A DNA stretch of 64,000 bases from Thiofilum sp. (GCF_016711335.1 NZ_JADJTF010000004.1:134327-198326), one strand, 5' to 3'. Numbered from the stretch's first letter, positions 40,676 through 50,208 are shown. The notes: a model not told the origin generated them from the sequence alone. Numbers and translations: made by a program.

Positions 40676-41923
40676 CTAATTTCCTTGTTTACTATTGACC
40701 CTCTCTTGTACTTTATCAAGCTGCTTAAGAATCGCTTCGCGGCGCTCTGGTTTAATCATATATTCTTGAAACCCATCCATGCCTGCTTTGGCCATTTCAG
40801 CATCGGCATCACGATCATAGAATTGCCCTAAATATTTAGTTTTAGATAGCATCTCAAAACCTGCTTTTATAAAGGGATCATCATCGACACTGGCATTTTT
40901 ATTAATAGGCAATTGACCTAGTGTTTTATTAACCGAGGTTTGTATATCAGGAGTGGCTAAAAAGGCTAAGAATTTACGTGCATCTTCTTTATTTTTAGCT
41001 TTGGAAGAAATATGGAAGGTATCGGTGGGCGCATCTTCGGCCTTTTCAATATTAGGGGTAATTTCAGGGAATTGGAAAAAACCTAATTGATCATTAGTTA
41101 AACCCGCTTCTTTCAAAGGAGCAACCGCAAAATTACCCATAATATACATAGCCGCCTTACCTTGCACCATAGGGGCTAAAGCTTCTTGCCATGTAAAAGT
41201 AGCATGATTTTCTAAGAAATAGCCGGGCTTTACTAATTGATCCCAATGATCAAAGGTTTTTTGAATTTGTGGATCGGTGTATTTGATTTTTCCGGCGGTT
41301 AAATCCTTATGTACTTGATAACCATTAACCCGCATATTGATATAATCGAATACTCCACCCGTCGTCCAAGTTTGTTTAGTTCCAATAGCAATAGGTGTAA
41401 TACCATTCTCTTTGAGTTTGGCGCAGGCTGCTAAAAACTCATCCCATTTAGTAGGAACGGCAATACCATGCTTTTCAAATAGGTCTTTACGATAATAGAT
41501 ACCCCATTGATAATAAGTATAAGGTACACCCCATTTCTTACCGTCAATAGTCATAGCATCGGCAGCCGAAGCCATAGAATCATTTAAGCCTTCTTTTTCC
41601 CAAAGATCAGTCACATCTTCAACTAATCCGGCTTTAACAAACGGAGCCATGCGATTAGCCGCATACCAAGAAAATACATCGGGTGGATTGGCTGTTAAGA
41701 AGTTACGTATCGAGGTTTTATAGCCTTCATGGTCAAAGATATTCCATTTCACTTTAATATCAGGATTAGCCGCTTCAAATTTTTGTATGACTTCTTCAAA
41801 AGCTTTTTTAGGTGCGGGATCTGAGCCATCGTAGTTGATCACTAATTCACCTGCCCACGCGGGGATGCTCATTAGAGCAGTAATAGCAACCGTCAATGAA
41901 AGTTTTTTCAGTGTACTTAACAT
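40676..41923 (-). CDS. Sugar ABC transporter substrate-binding protein (galactose operon)
   Basis: The 415-residue protein has a signal peptide (MLSTLKKLSLTVAITALMSIPAWA, cut before GELVINYDG). The type-1 solute-binding fold is seen in ANPDIKVKWNIFDHEGYKTSIRNFLTANPPDVFSWYAANRM and GKAAMYIMGNFAVAPL. AGGAGG precedes the ATG. It is the first gene of the galactose operon, so the operon promoter lies between it and iclR at 42034, where a palindromic operator is found. The ligand is probably a galactoside. Confidence 0.9.
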   Translation of the reverse strand: MLSTLKKLSLTVAITALMSIPAWAGELVINYDGSDPAPKKAFEEVIQKFEAANPDIKVKWNIFDHEGYKTSIRNFLTANPPDVFSWYAANRMAPFVKAGLVEDVTDLWEKEGLNDSMASAADAMTIDGKKWGVPYTYYQWGIYYRKDLFEKHGIAVPTKWDEFLAACAKLKENGITPIAIGTKQTWTTGGVFDYINMRVNGYQVHKDLTAGKIKYTDPQIQKTFDHWDQLVKPGYFLENHATFTWQEALAPMVQGKAAMYIMGNFAVAPLKEAGLTNDQLGFFQFPEITPNIEKAEDAPTDTFHISSKAKNKEDARKFLAFLATPDIQTSVNKTLGQLPINKNASVDDDPFIKAGFEMLSKTKYLGQFYDRDADAEMAKAGMDGFQEYMIKPERREAILKQLDKVQERVNSKQGN

Positions 41924-41946
41924 GTGATGTCCTCCTAGTGTTTTAG

Positions 41947-41981
41947 TTCCAAATAATGGAATTGATTTTTATTATTTGGAA
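41947..41981. promoter_or_regulatory. Palindromic operator candidate between galactose operon and iclR
   Basis: TTCCAAATAAT (41947-41957) and ATTATTTGGAA (41971-41981) are a perfect 11-bp inverted repeat. The first arm also forms the smaller palindrome TTCCA-N5-TGGAA (41947-41961), the shape of many IclR-family sites. It lies in the 110-bp divergent space, 24 bases from the binding-protein start and 53 bases from iclR, so one regulator could act on both promoters. Confidence 0.65.
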
Positions 41982-42033
41982 TGGTTAAATTAATATGCAA
42001 AAATGATTTCCATGTCAAGCAGAGAATTTCTTT

Positions 42034-42822
42034 ATGGTGGCGCACAAAAAAGAAATACAAACCGGAACACTAGGCAAAGCATTAGCACTGCTAGACCTGA
42101 TTGCTACTAGCCCTGAACCCTTGCGTTTTATTGATTTATTACATCTATCCGGTCAGCCGCGCGGCACTTTGCATCGCCAACTTAGCCATCTTTTAGAAGA
42201 GGGCTTAATTGCTCTCAATGATGAAACAGGCACTTATGAGTTAGGAATAAGGCTGTTAAATTGGGCAGCGCTCACTTGGTCGCGCAGTAGTTTGCGCCAA
42301 GTAGCCGAGCCTTTTTTGAAGAGTTTACATGACCGAACTAATGAGACCGTGCACTTGGCGGTACTGCGAGGAGAGCGTGTGGTGTATCTAGATAAGGTCG
42401 AGAGTCGCCAAGCAGTGCGTATGCATTCGCAGATTGGCAATACTTCGCCCGTCTATTGCACGGGCGTGGGCAAGGCGATGTTATCGGTTTTGGATGATAA
42501 AAACTTAGATGATCTGACTAAACGCATTGAGTTTAAGCGCTATACCGAACATACCCTCGCTCATGCTTCTGCATTGGTGTCGGAAGTTAATCAGATCCGT
42601 GCTCAAGGTTATGCAGAAGATCGTGAGGAGCATGAAGTAGGAATTCGTTGTGTAGCCGCTCCCATTATTTCAGCGAAAGGGCAACTACAGGGCGGTATTT
42701 CAGTCACTGCTCCAGTATTTAGGCTACAAGTAGGGCAGCTCGAACAATGGCAGATTTGGGTAAAAGAAACCGCTCAAGCGATTAGCGCTCAGCTAGCTAC
42801 ACGTATGGGACCTTATGCCTAG
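42034..42822 (+). CDS. IclR-family transcription regulator
   Basis: The 262-residue protein has an N-terminal winged helix (TLGKALALLDLIATSPEPLRFIDLLHLSGQPRGTLHRQLSHLLEEGLI) and a C-terminal GAF-like effector domain (DKVESRQAVRMHSQIGNTSPVYCTGVGKAMLS; EDREEHEVGIRCVAAPI). It is divergent from the galactose operon and upstream of the ATPase gene. It probably senses galactose, galactonate or 2-keto-3-deoxygalactonate and controls the divergent operon and its own transcript through the palindrome at 41947-41981 (inference). Confidence 0.9.
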   Translation: MVAHKKEIQTGTLGKALALLDLIATSPEPLRFIDLLHLSGQPRGTLHRQLSHLLEEGLIALNDETGTYELGIRLLNWAALTWSRSSLRQVAEPFLKSLHDRTNETVHLAVLRGERVVYLDKVESRQAVRMHSQIGNTSPVYCTGVGKAMLSVLDDKNLDDLTKRIEFKRYTEHTLAHASALVSEVNQIRAQGYAEDREEHEVGIRCVAAPIISAKGQLQGGISVTAPVFRLQVGQLEQWQIWVKETAQAISAQLATRMGPYA

Positions 42823-42859
42823 AAGATAAATCAGGCTTTTTGACTAGGAGGAAAGCTAC

Positions 42860-43939
42860 ATGGCCAATGTGCAATTAAAAGCCGTTGAAAAAACCTTTGG
42901 TACGATTCAGGTGATTAAAGGGGTGGATTTAACTATTGAAAGTGGTGAGTTTGTCGTGTTCGTAGGGCCATCAGGCTGCGGCAAATCCACTTTATTGCGC
43001 ATGATTGCAGGCTTAGAGTCCACAAGCTCAGGGCAAATTTTTATTGATCACCAAGAAGTCACCCATGTTGAAGCGGCTGAGCGTGGCATAGCGATGGTAT
43101 TTCAAACCTATGCGCTTTATCCCCATATGACTGTGCGCGAAAATATGGGTTTTGGGCTAAAAATGACAGGTACACCTAAAGCTGAAATTGCCGCACGCAC
43201 CCTGAAAGCCGCCAAAATTCTCGCCCTTGAGCCTTTATTAGAGCGTAAACCTAAACAATTATCGGGCGGGCAAAGGCAACGCGTAGCTATTGGGCGAGCC
43301 ATTGTACGTGAGCCAAAAGTATTTTTATTTGATGAGCCTTTATCTAATCTAGATGCTGAATTACGGGTCGCTATGCGGGTAGAAATCGCTAAGCTGCATA
43401 ATGAGTTAGGCGCAACCATGATTTATGTGACTCATGATCAAGTTGAGGCCATGACCTTAGCCGATAAAATTGTAGTATTACGCTCAGGCAAGGTGGAACA
43501 AGTCGGCTCGCCCCTACATTTATATGATGATCCTGATAATTTATTTGTAGCGGGCTTTATTGGCTCCCCTAGCATGAATTTTTTAACTGCCGAAGTACTT
43601 GCCTCAGAACCTAATGCCACCACAGTACAATTGAGCGGTCATCATACTATAACTTTTAGCTTGCCCCTTACTCAGACTGTTCCTTTAGGTAAAGGCTATA
43701 AAGTGGGTATTCGCCCAGAGCATTTTGAGAGTGAAGGTGCAGTACAAATGCAATTACAAGTCGACGTGGCAGAGCACTTAGGGGGAACATCATATTTATA
43801 TGCTAAATCGCAAGCCGGAGAGTCAATAGTGATTGAAGCACGCAAAGATCGTCAAACTAGCAGCACCGATACTATTCAAATAGGCTTTAATCCTAAGCAA
43901 GCCTATTTATTTGATCCTCAGGGTCTAAGAGTGCGCTGA
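42860..43939 (+). CDS. Sugar ABC transporter ATPase, MalK/MsmK/UgpC type
   Basis: The 359-residue protein has Walker A GPSGCGKSTLL (residues 36-46), the Q-loop in VFQTYALYPHMTV, signature LSGGQRQRVAIGRAIV, Walker B FLFDEPLSNLD and the H-loop YVTHDQ. After residue 240 there is the TOBE regulatory domain typical of sugar importers. AGGAGG precedes ATG. It is the only ABC ATPase near two binding-protein/permease sets (28.4-31.6 and 38.8-41.9 kb), so it probably energises both, as MsmK does in other bacteria. It follows iclR by 37 bases. Confidence 0.92.
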   Translation: MANVQLKAVEKTFGTIQVIKGVDLTIESGEFVVFVGPSGCGKSTLLRMIAGLESTSSGQIFIDHQEVTHVEAAERGIAMVFQTYALYPHMTVRENMGFGLKMTGTPKAEIAARTLKAAKILALEPLLERKPKQLSGGQRQRVAIGRAIVREPKVFLFDEPLSNLDAELRVAMRVEIAKLHNELGATMIYVTHDQVEAMTLADKIVVLRSGKVEQVGSPLHLYDDPDNLFVAGFIGSPSMNFLTAEVLASEPNATTVQLSGHHTITFSLPLTQTVPLGKGYKVGIRPEHFESEGAVQMQLQVDVAEHLGGTSYLYAKSQAGESIVIEARKDRQTSSTDTIQIGFNPKQAYLFDPQGLRVR

Positions 43940-43999
43940 ATTGGCTAACTGGAGCACTTCAAGTAAAGCGACTCCAGCCCGCTAGATTTCTATCTTAAT

Positions 44000-46900
44000 T
44001 TAAGCCGCCATTGTTAATAATGAAGCATTACCCCCTGATGCCGTAGTATCAATGGTCACTACCCGTTCAGCACAAAAACGTTGCCAGCCTTCATTCAGTT
44101 GCACTAATTGTACCCGTACTCCAGAGCGCTGGGCTAATGCTTGACGAATAGGCAATAGAGTAATGCTATCTCCCTCTAATGCGACAAGGGCTAACTGAGG
44201 GAAAGATTGAATACTAGAAGCCTCTTCACTACCTAGCTCCACTACTGCGACTAAATCTTTATTAATACCTGCTTGGTGTAATACGCCGACTAAGCGTTGC
44301 GCGAATGGAGTATTAGGTACGGCGACTGCATTACCTGTGGCTAGGGCAAGGAGTACTTGCAGCACTAAGGTACTTTCAGATACCTCACCTCCACCTAAAC
44401 ATAGCGCAATTCCGCGTCCATGTAAGGTCAAACGATTAGTTTCTCCCGTAGGGCTAGGTAATTGATTTTCAGTGTTTATTGCTTCTAAGGCTTGATCTAA
44501 AGTCGAGCGTACTCGTGCATTACAGTCTTTAGGCAATTGATCCAGAATCGTATGAAACAGTGCTATGCGCTCTTGAGGTGCTTTATCCCAAAGGGGTTGA
44601 GCTACTTTAGCTCGACTAGCAAATACTTGCGGTGTTATGGGGGCTACTGTGGTAGCACTAGCGGGGAAGTTGCCACTGAGTGCTTTAAGATCAAGCGTTT
44701 GATGTGCTTGTACGAAGCGTTGTAGATAGTATTCGCCCCCTGCCTTAAAGCCAGTACCGGACAAACCCTCACCGCCAAAAGGTTGTACGCCCACTACTGC
44801 ACCAATTTGATTACGATTCACATACATATTGCCCACATGAGCAGAACGAGTAATGTCCTCGATACGATCATCAAGGCGAGTATGCAAGCCCATAGTTAAG
44901 CCATAACCGCTCGCATTAATTTGTGCTACTACTTGATCAATTTCAGATGCTTCAAACTCAATCACATGCAATACAGGGCCAAAAATCTCACGCTCTAGTT
45001 CAGCAAAATGCTTTAACTCAATGGCAGTAGGGGCGACAAATAGCCCTTGTGCGGTTTCAGCAATGGGATGTTGGAATAAAACTCTGCCTTGTGCTTTAAA
45101 CTTAGCGCAGTGCTCAATAATGGTTTGTTTAGCTTCTTGGTCAATGACAGGGCCAACATCTGTCGCGGGTATCCAAGGATTATCCACTCGTAGTTCTTGG
45201 GTTGCACCTGCTAACATGGCTAATACTTTGGGCTTAATATCACGTTGAATAAATAAAGCGCGTAAGGCTGAGCAGCGTTGCCCCGCACTTTGGAAAGCGG
45301 AATTAATAATGTCGCGCACTGCTGCTTCAGGTAGAGCGGTTGAGTCCACAATCATGGCATTTAATCCGCCCGTTTCAGCAATCAGAGGCGCTGCAACATT
45401 GCCTGCTTTTGCCATCGCTCGGTCAATCAGAATGGCGGTATCAGTCGATCCCGTAAAACAAACCCCACCAATACGCGGATCACGGGTAAGTGCTGCACCT
45501 ACGACAGTGCCGTCTCCGGGGAGGAGGGCAATAACTTCAGCGGGTAAGCCAGCTTTGAGCATTAATTGTACTGCCAGCATAGCAATTAGAGGTGTCTGCT
45601 CCGCAGGTTTGGCAATTACACTATTGCCTGAGACTAAAGCCGCCGCAATTTGCCCCGTGAAAATAGCCAGTGGAAAATTCCAAGGAGAAATACAAACAAA
45701 TACTCCACGCCCTTGTGTAGCGGCTAATTGCTCACGGGCTTGATGAGCGTAGTAACGTAGAAAATCCACCGCTTCACGCACTTCTAATACACCATCAAGG
45801 CGGGTTTTACCGGCTTCACGCGATAATAGCGCCATCAGTTCACCCAGATGCGCTTCATACTGATCAGCAATAGCTTCCAAAATAGCAGCACGTTGCGTGA
45901 CCGAAGTATCACGCCAGCTTGGATAGGCTTGCAGCGTGGTTTGTAGGGCGAGTTCGACGTTTTCTACGCTAGCATCGGTAACGCTTCCCACTTGATCAGT
46001 GGGTACAGCAGGATTGAAAGTAGGGTGGGACTGACCCTCAATAGCTTGACCATTAATCAGTGGAGCCGCCGCCCAGCGTTGAGTAGCAAAGGTTTGCATC
46101 CCTTGCTCCAGCTCTGCTGCCATCAGTGGTTGATTAATATTATAACCTTTGGAGTTTAAACGCGGTTGCCCTTGAGCTTTGAATAACTCCAAAGGGAACG
46201 GAATTTGCGGATGGGGAATAGAGTCCAAGCCCTCAGTGACTGCAATAGGGTCGCGTACCAGAGTACTAACAGGCACTTCCTCATTAAGGAGCTGATTAAC
46301 AAAGGACGAGTTAGCACCATTTTCCAATAAACGCCGTACTAGATAAGCCAATAAATCTTCATGTACTCCGACCGGAGCATAGATACGAGTGCGGCGACCG
46401 GTTTGAGTACGGACTAATTCATGTAAGGCTTCACCCATACCGTGCAAGCGTTGAAACTCAAAGCCCTGGCTAGCACCCGCCATTTCTAAGATAGCCGCAA
46501 TGGTTTGGGCATTATGCGTGGCAAATTGCGGGTAAATCACATCCCGATTATCAAGTAAAAAGCGTGCGCCTGCTAAATACGAAACATCAGTTGAGGTTTT
46601 GCGCGTAAATACCGGATAGGCAGGTAAACCTAAGACTTGAGCCTGTTTAATTTCCGCGTCCCAATACGCGCCTTTGACTAAGCGCACCGCAATTTTACGT
46701 TTTAATTCGCTAGCTAAGGCTTTGATCCAGCGCAGAGTAGGGAGTGCATGTTTAGCATAGGCTTGTACTACAATGCCAAACCCTTCCCAACCTTTAAAAT
46801 CAGGTGTGCGTAATACCGCTTCCATCACATCCAGCGATAAGTCTAAGCGGTCGGCTTCTTCTGCATCGATATTAAAACCAATATTGGCATTACGGGCTTG

Positions 46901-47731
46901 CTCAGCTAAAGACGCTACACGCGGCACTAATTCATTCATCACCCGCTCCCGATTCACACTTTCATAGCGTGGGTGAAGTGCGGAGAGTTTTACCGAAATC
47001 CCCGGATTGTCATGCACATAGGGAGCATGAGCCTGTTCAGCAATCGCAGTAATCGCTTTGGAATAAGCACGGAAATAGCGCCGTGCATCCGCTTCGGTAC
47101 GAGCTGCTTCGCCTAACATATCAAAAGAATGCAAGTAGCCTTTTTCAATCATGTCCTGTCCGCGTTTAAAGGCTTCTTCAATGGTTTGCCCTAAGACAAA
47201 TTGTTGCCCCATGACCTTCATGGCTTGACCAACCGCAGTACGCACTACGGGTTCACCCACGCGCTGAATCATTTTGCGCAAGGTGCTTGCAATACCTGTC
47301 GTCGCTTCCTCATCGCGGAAAATTTTACCCGTTAGCATCAAAGCCCAAGTGGAGGCATTGACTAACATAGACCCCGAATCCACCCCATGCCGTGCCCAAT
47401 CCGCCCCACCGATTTTATCCCGAATGAGTGCATCTAAAGTTGGCGCATCAGGCACACGTAAATAGGCCTCCGCCAAGCACATTAATGCCACACCCTCATC
47501 AGTAGTCAGACCGTATTCGGCTAGAAAGCTTTCCATTAAATTAGGATTAGGATCATCGCGTAGAGTTTGTACGAATTGGCTAGCACGCTCAGTGATACGA
47601 ATCCGTGCGGCTGGATCTAAACCATGTTGGGTGAGGCGCGTTTGTACCACTTCGGTTTCATCACGAAACCAAGCGGCATTAATAGCGCTACGTGCTTGGG
47701 CAAGGGCTGATAAGGGGGCGACTGAGGACAT
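44000..47731 (-). CDS. putA: Bifunctional proline dehydrogenase / P5C dehydrogenase
   Basis: PutA oxidises proline to glutamate in two steps, passing electrons to quinone. The 1243-residue protein has the helical N-terminal arm, the FAD barrel (for example DNPGISVKLSALHPRYE; NIGFNIDAEEADRLDLSLDVMEAVL; RLVKGAYWDAEIKQAQ; ATHNAQTIAAIL), then the aldehyde dehydrogenase domain (CISPWNFPLAIFTGQIAAALVSGN; catalytic Cys in SAFQSAGQRCSALRAL; QPFGGEGLSGTGFKAGG) and a C-terminal ALDH-like tail. It lacks the N-terminal RHH DNA-binding domain of the trifunctional E. coli protein, which fits with a separate divergent regulator. Confidence 0.96.
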   Translation of the reverse strand: MSSVAPLSALAQARSAINAAWFRDETEVVQTRLTQHGLDPAARIRITERASQFVQTLRDDPNPNLMESFLAEYGLTTDEGVALMCLAEAYLRVPDAPTLDALIRDKIGGADWARHGVDSGSMLVNASTWALMLTGKIFRDEEATTGIASTLRKMIQRVGEPVVRTAVGQAMKVMGQQFVLGQTIEEAFKRGQDMIEKGYLHSFDMLGEAARTEADARRYFRAYSKAITAIAEQAHAPYVHDNPGISVKLSALHPRYESVNRERVMNELVPRVASLAEQARNANIGFNIDAEEADRLDLSLDVMEAVLRTPDFKGWEGFGIVVQAYAKHALPTLRWIKALASELKRKIAVRLVKGAYWDAEIKQAQVLGLPAYPVFTRKTSTDVSYLAGARFLLDNRDVIYPQFATHNAQTIAAILEMAGASQGFEFQRLHGMGEALHELVRTQTGRRTRIYAPVGVHEDLLAYLVRRLLENGANSSFVNQLLNEEVPVSTLVRDPIAVTEGLDSIPHPQIPFPLELFKAQGQPRLNSKGYNINQPLMAAELEQGMQTFATQRWAAAPLINGQAIEGQSHPTFNPAVPTDQVGSVTDASVENVELALQTTLQAYPSWRDTSVTQRAAILEAIADQYEAHLGELMALLSREAGKTRLDGVLEVREAVDFLRYYAHQAREQLAATQGRGVFVCISPWNFPLAIFTGQIAAALVSGNSVIAKPAEQTPLIAMLAVQLMLKAGLPAEVIALLPGDGTVVGAALTRDPRIGGVCFTGSTDTAILIDRAMAKAGNVAAPLIAETGGLNAMIVDSTALPEAAVRDIINSAFQSAGQRCSALRALFIQRDIKPKVLAMLAGATQELRVDNPWIPATDVGPVIDQEAKQTIIEHCAKFKAQGRVLFQHPIAETAQGLFVAPTAIELKHFAELEREIFGPVLHVIEFEASEIDQVVAQINASGYGLTMGLHTRLDDRIEDITRSAHVGNMYVNRNQIGAVVGVQPFGGEGLSGTGFKAGGEYYLQRFVQAHQTLDLKALSGNFPASATTVAPITPQVFASRAKVAQPLWDKAPQERIALFHTILDQLPKDCNARVRSTLDQALEAINTENQLPSPTGETNRLTLHGRGIALCLGGGEVSESTLVLQVLLALATGNAVAVPNTPFAQRLVGVLHQAGINKDLVAVVELGSEEASSIQSFPQLALVALEGDSITLLPIRQALAQRSGVRVQLVQLNEGWQRFCAERVVTIDTTASGGNASLLTMAA

Positions 47732-47832
47732 ACTGAAACTTCTCCGCTAAGGTGGTGTATGGGAGCGAGATTAACAGGCTTATGACAGCATTTTTCACTA
47801 TAATAGCGCTAGTTAACTTTATAAAATGCTAC

Positions 47833-48327
47833 ATGATGGCTACTAAAACAGATAATTCTCAGATAGGTCTTGATACTATTGATCGTAAATTACTACGTGA
47901 ACTACAACGCAATAGCAAAATTACCAATGCAGAGCTGGCTAAATTAGTCAATTTATCACCTACTCCCTGTTTAGAGCGCGTTAAACGCTTACAAGAGCAG
48001 GGTTATATTGAGCGTTACACCGCGATTTTAAATCCCGATAAGCTTGGTTATAACTTATTAGCCTTTATTGAAATAACGCTAGATCGCACGAATCGTAATG
48101 TTTTTGATGAATTTGCGGTGTTTGTAAAGCAAATTGATGCGATTCAAGAATGTCATATGATTGCGGGCGGATTTGATTATTTGGTGAAAGCGCGTTTTAA
48201 AACAATGAAAGAATATCGGCAGTTTTTAGGTACAACTTTTGGTAATCACCCTGCCATACTCTCCACTAAAACCTATGTGGTGATGGAAAGTGTGAAAGAA
48301 AATAGCCCCCTAGCGATTGTGAAATAG
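47833..48327 (+). CDS. Lrp/AsnC-family regulator, probable activator of putA
   Basis: The start is at ATG 47833 or 47836 (MMATKTDNSQIGLDTIDRKLLRELQRNSKITNAELAKL); the frame is open further upstream but that part is not Lrp-like. The winged helix covers residues 15-60 (helix-turn-helix NAELAKLVNLSPTPCLERVKRLQEQG) and the RAM effector domain follows (GYNLLAFIEITLDRTN; IQECHMIAGGFDYLVKARF). The product is about 164 residues, normal for Lrp. It is divergent from putA, the arrangement of PutR-type regulators that activate putA with proline. Confidence 0.88.
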   Translation: MMATKTDNSQIGLDTIDRKLLRELQRNSKITNAELAKLVNLSPTPCLERVKRLQEQGYIERYTAILNPDKLGYNLLAFIEITLDRTNRNVFDEFAVFVKQIDAIQECHMIAGGFDYLVKARFKTMKEYRQFLGTTFGNHPAILSTKTYVVMESVKENSPLAIVK

Positions 48328-48399
48328 TGGCTCCGCCACCCTCATAGGATGGCAATCCATAGCTAGACCTTGCTAGCAGTAGGAGTGATTTAGGAGTCA

Positions 48400-49107
48400 T
48401 TAGCGCTTGCGTAATAAATCGACCCGAATCGGATTAGCAAATTTCACGCCCTCTGCGCTCATATGCGTTGCAAATTTCTGTTTAACAGTTTGATAAAGCT
48501 CATCACTTAAACGATGTTGAGTATGGGTTACTTTAATGATGCGTTGCTCAAATTCAGCAAAATCAGCAAAGCGTGTTTCAGTATTGCAAAAAATTTGTGT
48601 AACAGATTCTAATAAACCCTCTTTTACTGCTTCTTGAATCGCTTGAAAGGCAGCTTCACGTACCTGTTTTTCATCATGAAAGAGTCGAATCACTTCATTA
48701 AACTCACCGGCATAGACTGGCTCCAAAATCCACGCTTTACCGCCTGATTTCAGCACCCGCGCTACTTCAGCCAGAGCCGATTTTAAATACCTATTTGGAA
48801 CATGGTGCAATGATTTAAACATCAGCACTATATCAACACTATTATCCGGTAAATCAATCGCCTGAGCACCCCAGTCCTTAAAGGTAATGGTGCTAGGAAA
48901 TTCGCTGGCTAGGTTTTTTTGTAATTGAATGTGATCTACTTCAGCCGCTATCAGTTGCTTAATGGGGAAGGTTTCAGCAATCAAGCGTGTGGTTCGTGCC
49001 GTGCCACAGCCTAGTTCTAAGACAGTGGCATCATTAAAGTCTAAGTACTCGCGCATTAAGGCTAGTTCGCTGCAATCAGTTTGTGCTTCAGGGTTTTGTA
49101 GCTTCAT
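48400..49107 (-). CDS. SAM-dependent methyltransferase (class I, UbiE-like)
   Basis: The 235-residue protein has the SAM-binding motif ATVLELGCGTARTTRLIAETFP (residues 32-53), then the acidic AAEVDHIQ, the DNSVDIVLMFKSLHHVPN motif and LKSGGKAWILEPVY. This is the small-molecule methyltransferase fold. GAGG lies close before the ATG. It stands alone, so the substrate is unknown. Confidence 0.82.
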   Translation of the reverse strand: MKLQNPEAQTDCSELALMREYLDFNDATVLELGCGTARTTRLIAETFPIKQLIAAEVDHIQLQKNLASEFPSTITFKDWGAQAIDLPDNSVDIVLMFKSLHHVPNRYLKSALAEVARVLKSGGKAWILEPVYAGEFNEVIRLFHDEKQVREAAFQAIQEAVKEGLLESVTQIFCNTETRFADFAEFEQRIIKVTHTQHRLSDELYQTVKQKFATHMSAEGVKFANPIRVDLLRKR

Positions 49108-49292
49108 AGTTACCTCAATAGGGTTGGAAGGGCGTATATAGTAGAGTAGGGTGGTAGGTTATTAAATGTAACTCATGGGGTAGTGTGAGTACGTTTGGTC
49201 TTAGAAATGGTTCATATTATCCATACTGATGGGTACTTAGCTACTCATTAGCTTTAGGATAAAATAAATTTATCATTATAGCGGAAGCAATC

Positions 49293-49517
49293 ATGTTGAA
49301 TATTTTCAATACCTTACGTGGCGGCTTGTCTGGAGCCAATAATAATAGCGTTAGCCCGATTACACTGCCGTTAAATATCTTTGCCAATGCCTTTGGTTCG
49401 CTATTCAATAATCCACTCACACAAAATTTGGTGTTTGGATCGATTTCTAACATTACCAGTGGCTTGATTGGCTCAATAGTAGGCGCGATTAATCCAGCAC
49501 CTACACAGCGCCCTTAA
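49293..49517 (+). CDS. Small hydrophobic glycine- and asparagine-rich protein
   Basis: The 74-residue product has no known domain. It is rich in N, S, G, L and I, with repeated segments such as LFNNPLTQNLVFGSISNITSG and LIGSIVGAINP, and has almost no charge. GGAAG lies six bases before ATG. It may be a membrane-active or surface peptide, but nothing else shows this. The opposite strand has an overlapping frame that is less convincing. Confidence 0.5.
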   Translation: MLNIFNTLRGGLSGANNNSVSPITLPLNIFANAFGSLFNNPLTQNLVFGSISNITSGLIGSIVGAINPAPTQRP

Positions 49518-49572
49518 ATTTTAATGCAAATAACGATATTTATGTTAAATAATTAAGAAATAACAAACCTAA

Positions 49573-50208
49573 CTAGAAACTAAAATTATTAGCCAATACT
49601 AGGCTAGGACTAGCTAGCCTAAACTCCATTGTGGTAGCCGCCTCAAAACCGAGCAACCAGCGTCGATAATAAGCCAGCGAATGAGTTTGGGTAGCGACAA
49701 ATCCATAGCGTTCATATAAGCGCCGTGCTTTAGTATTGCTACTAATCACATTTAAATGCATCGCTTGTAAGCCTTGTTGCGTAGCATAGTCACGTAATTC
49801 GTTAAGTAGCAAAGTACCAATACCTTGACCGCGCCAGTGAGGATGTACGGCCATACCATCAATTAATAAAATGCCCTGAGTATTTTCACGTTCATACCAA
49901 CTTAAAATCCGATTAGCCCAACGTCCGCCCCAATAGCCTAAATGAGCTTGCAAAGCCTTTTGATGTAAACCACTAGTCAGGGAGCCTTGATCCGTTTGAA
50001 ATCCTACTAGCCCCACTAAATGACCGTTTGCAATAGCACAAAAAGCAAATGAAGTATTAAAACCATTAGCTAATAAACTAATCCGTTTTAGACGATTAGG
50101 AATGGCACGCGCAATCTTCGCACCGAAGGCTTGATCGTAGAGGAGGGCAGCCTCATAGCGCAGCGTAATAGGTAAGCCCCGATGATATTCAATAATAGAG
50201 TTCAGCAT
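49573..50208 (-). CDS. GNAT-family N-acetyltransferase
   Basis: The 211-residue protein has the acetyl-CoA loop HPHWRGQGIGTLLLNELRDYA (R-G-x-G-x-G pattern), preceded by the strand GILLIDGMAVH and followed by HLNVISSNTKARRLYERYGFV, which is the typical end of GNAT domains. The N-terminal part (TLRYEAALLYDQAFGAKIARAIPN) is also seen in several single-domain GNAT proteins. The substrate is unknown. It stands alone. Confidence 0.85.
   Translation of the reverse strand: MLNSIIEYHRGLPITLRYEAALLYDQAFGAKIARAIPNRLKRISLLANGFNTSFAFCAIANGHLVGLVGFQTDQGSLTSGLHQKALQAHLGYWGGRWANRILSWYERENTQGILLIDGMAVHPHWRGQGIGTLLLNELRDYATQQGLQAMHLNVISSNTKARRLYERYGFVATQTHSLAYYRRWLLGFEAATTMEFRLASPSLVLANNFSF

Noticed and set aside
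44000..47731. PutA as its own transcription repressor
   Set aside because: The N-terminal RHH DNA-binding domain of trifunctional PutA is absent; a separate Lrp-family gene lies opposite.
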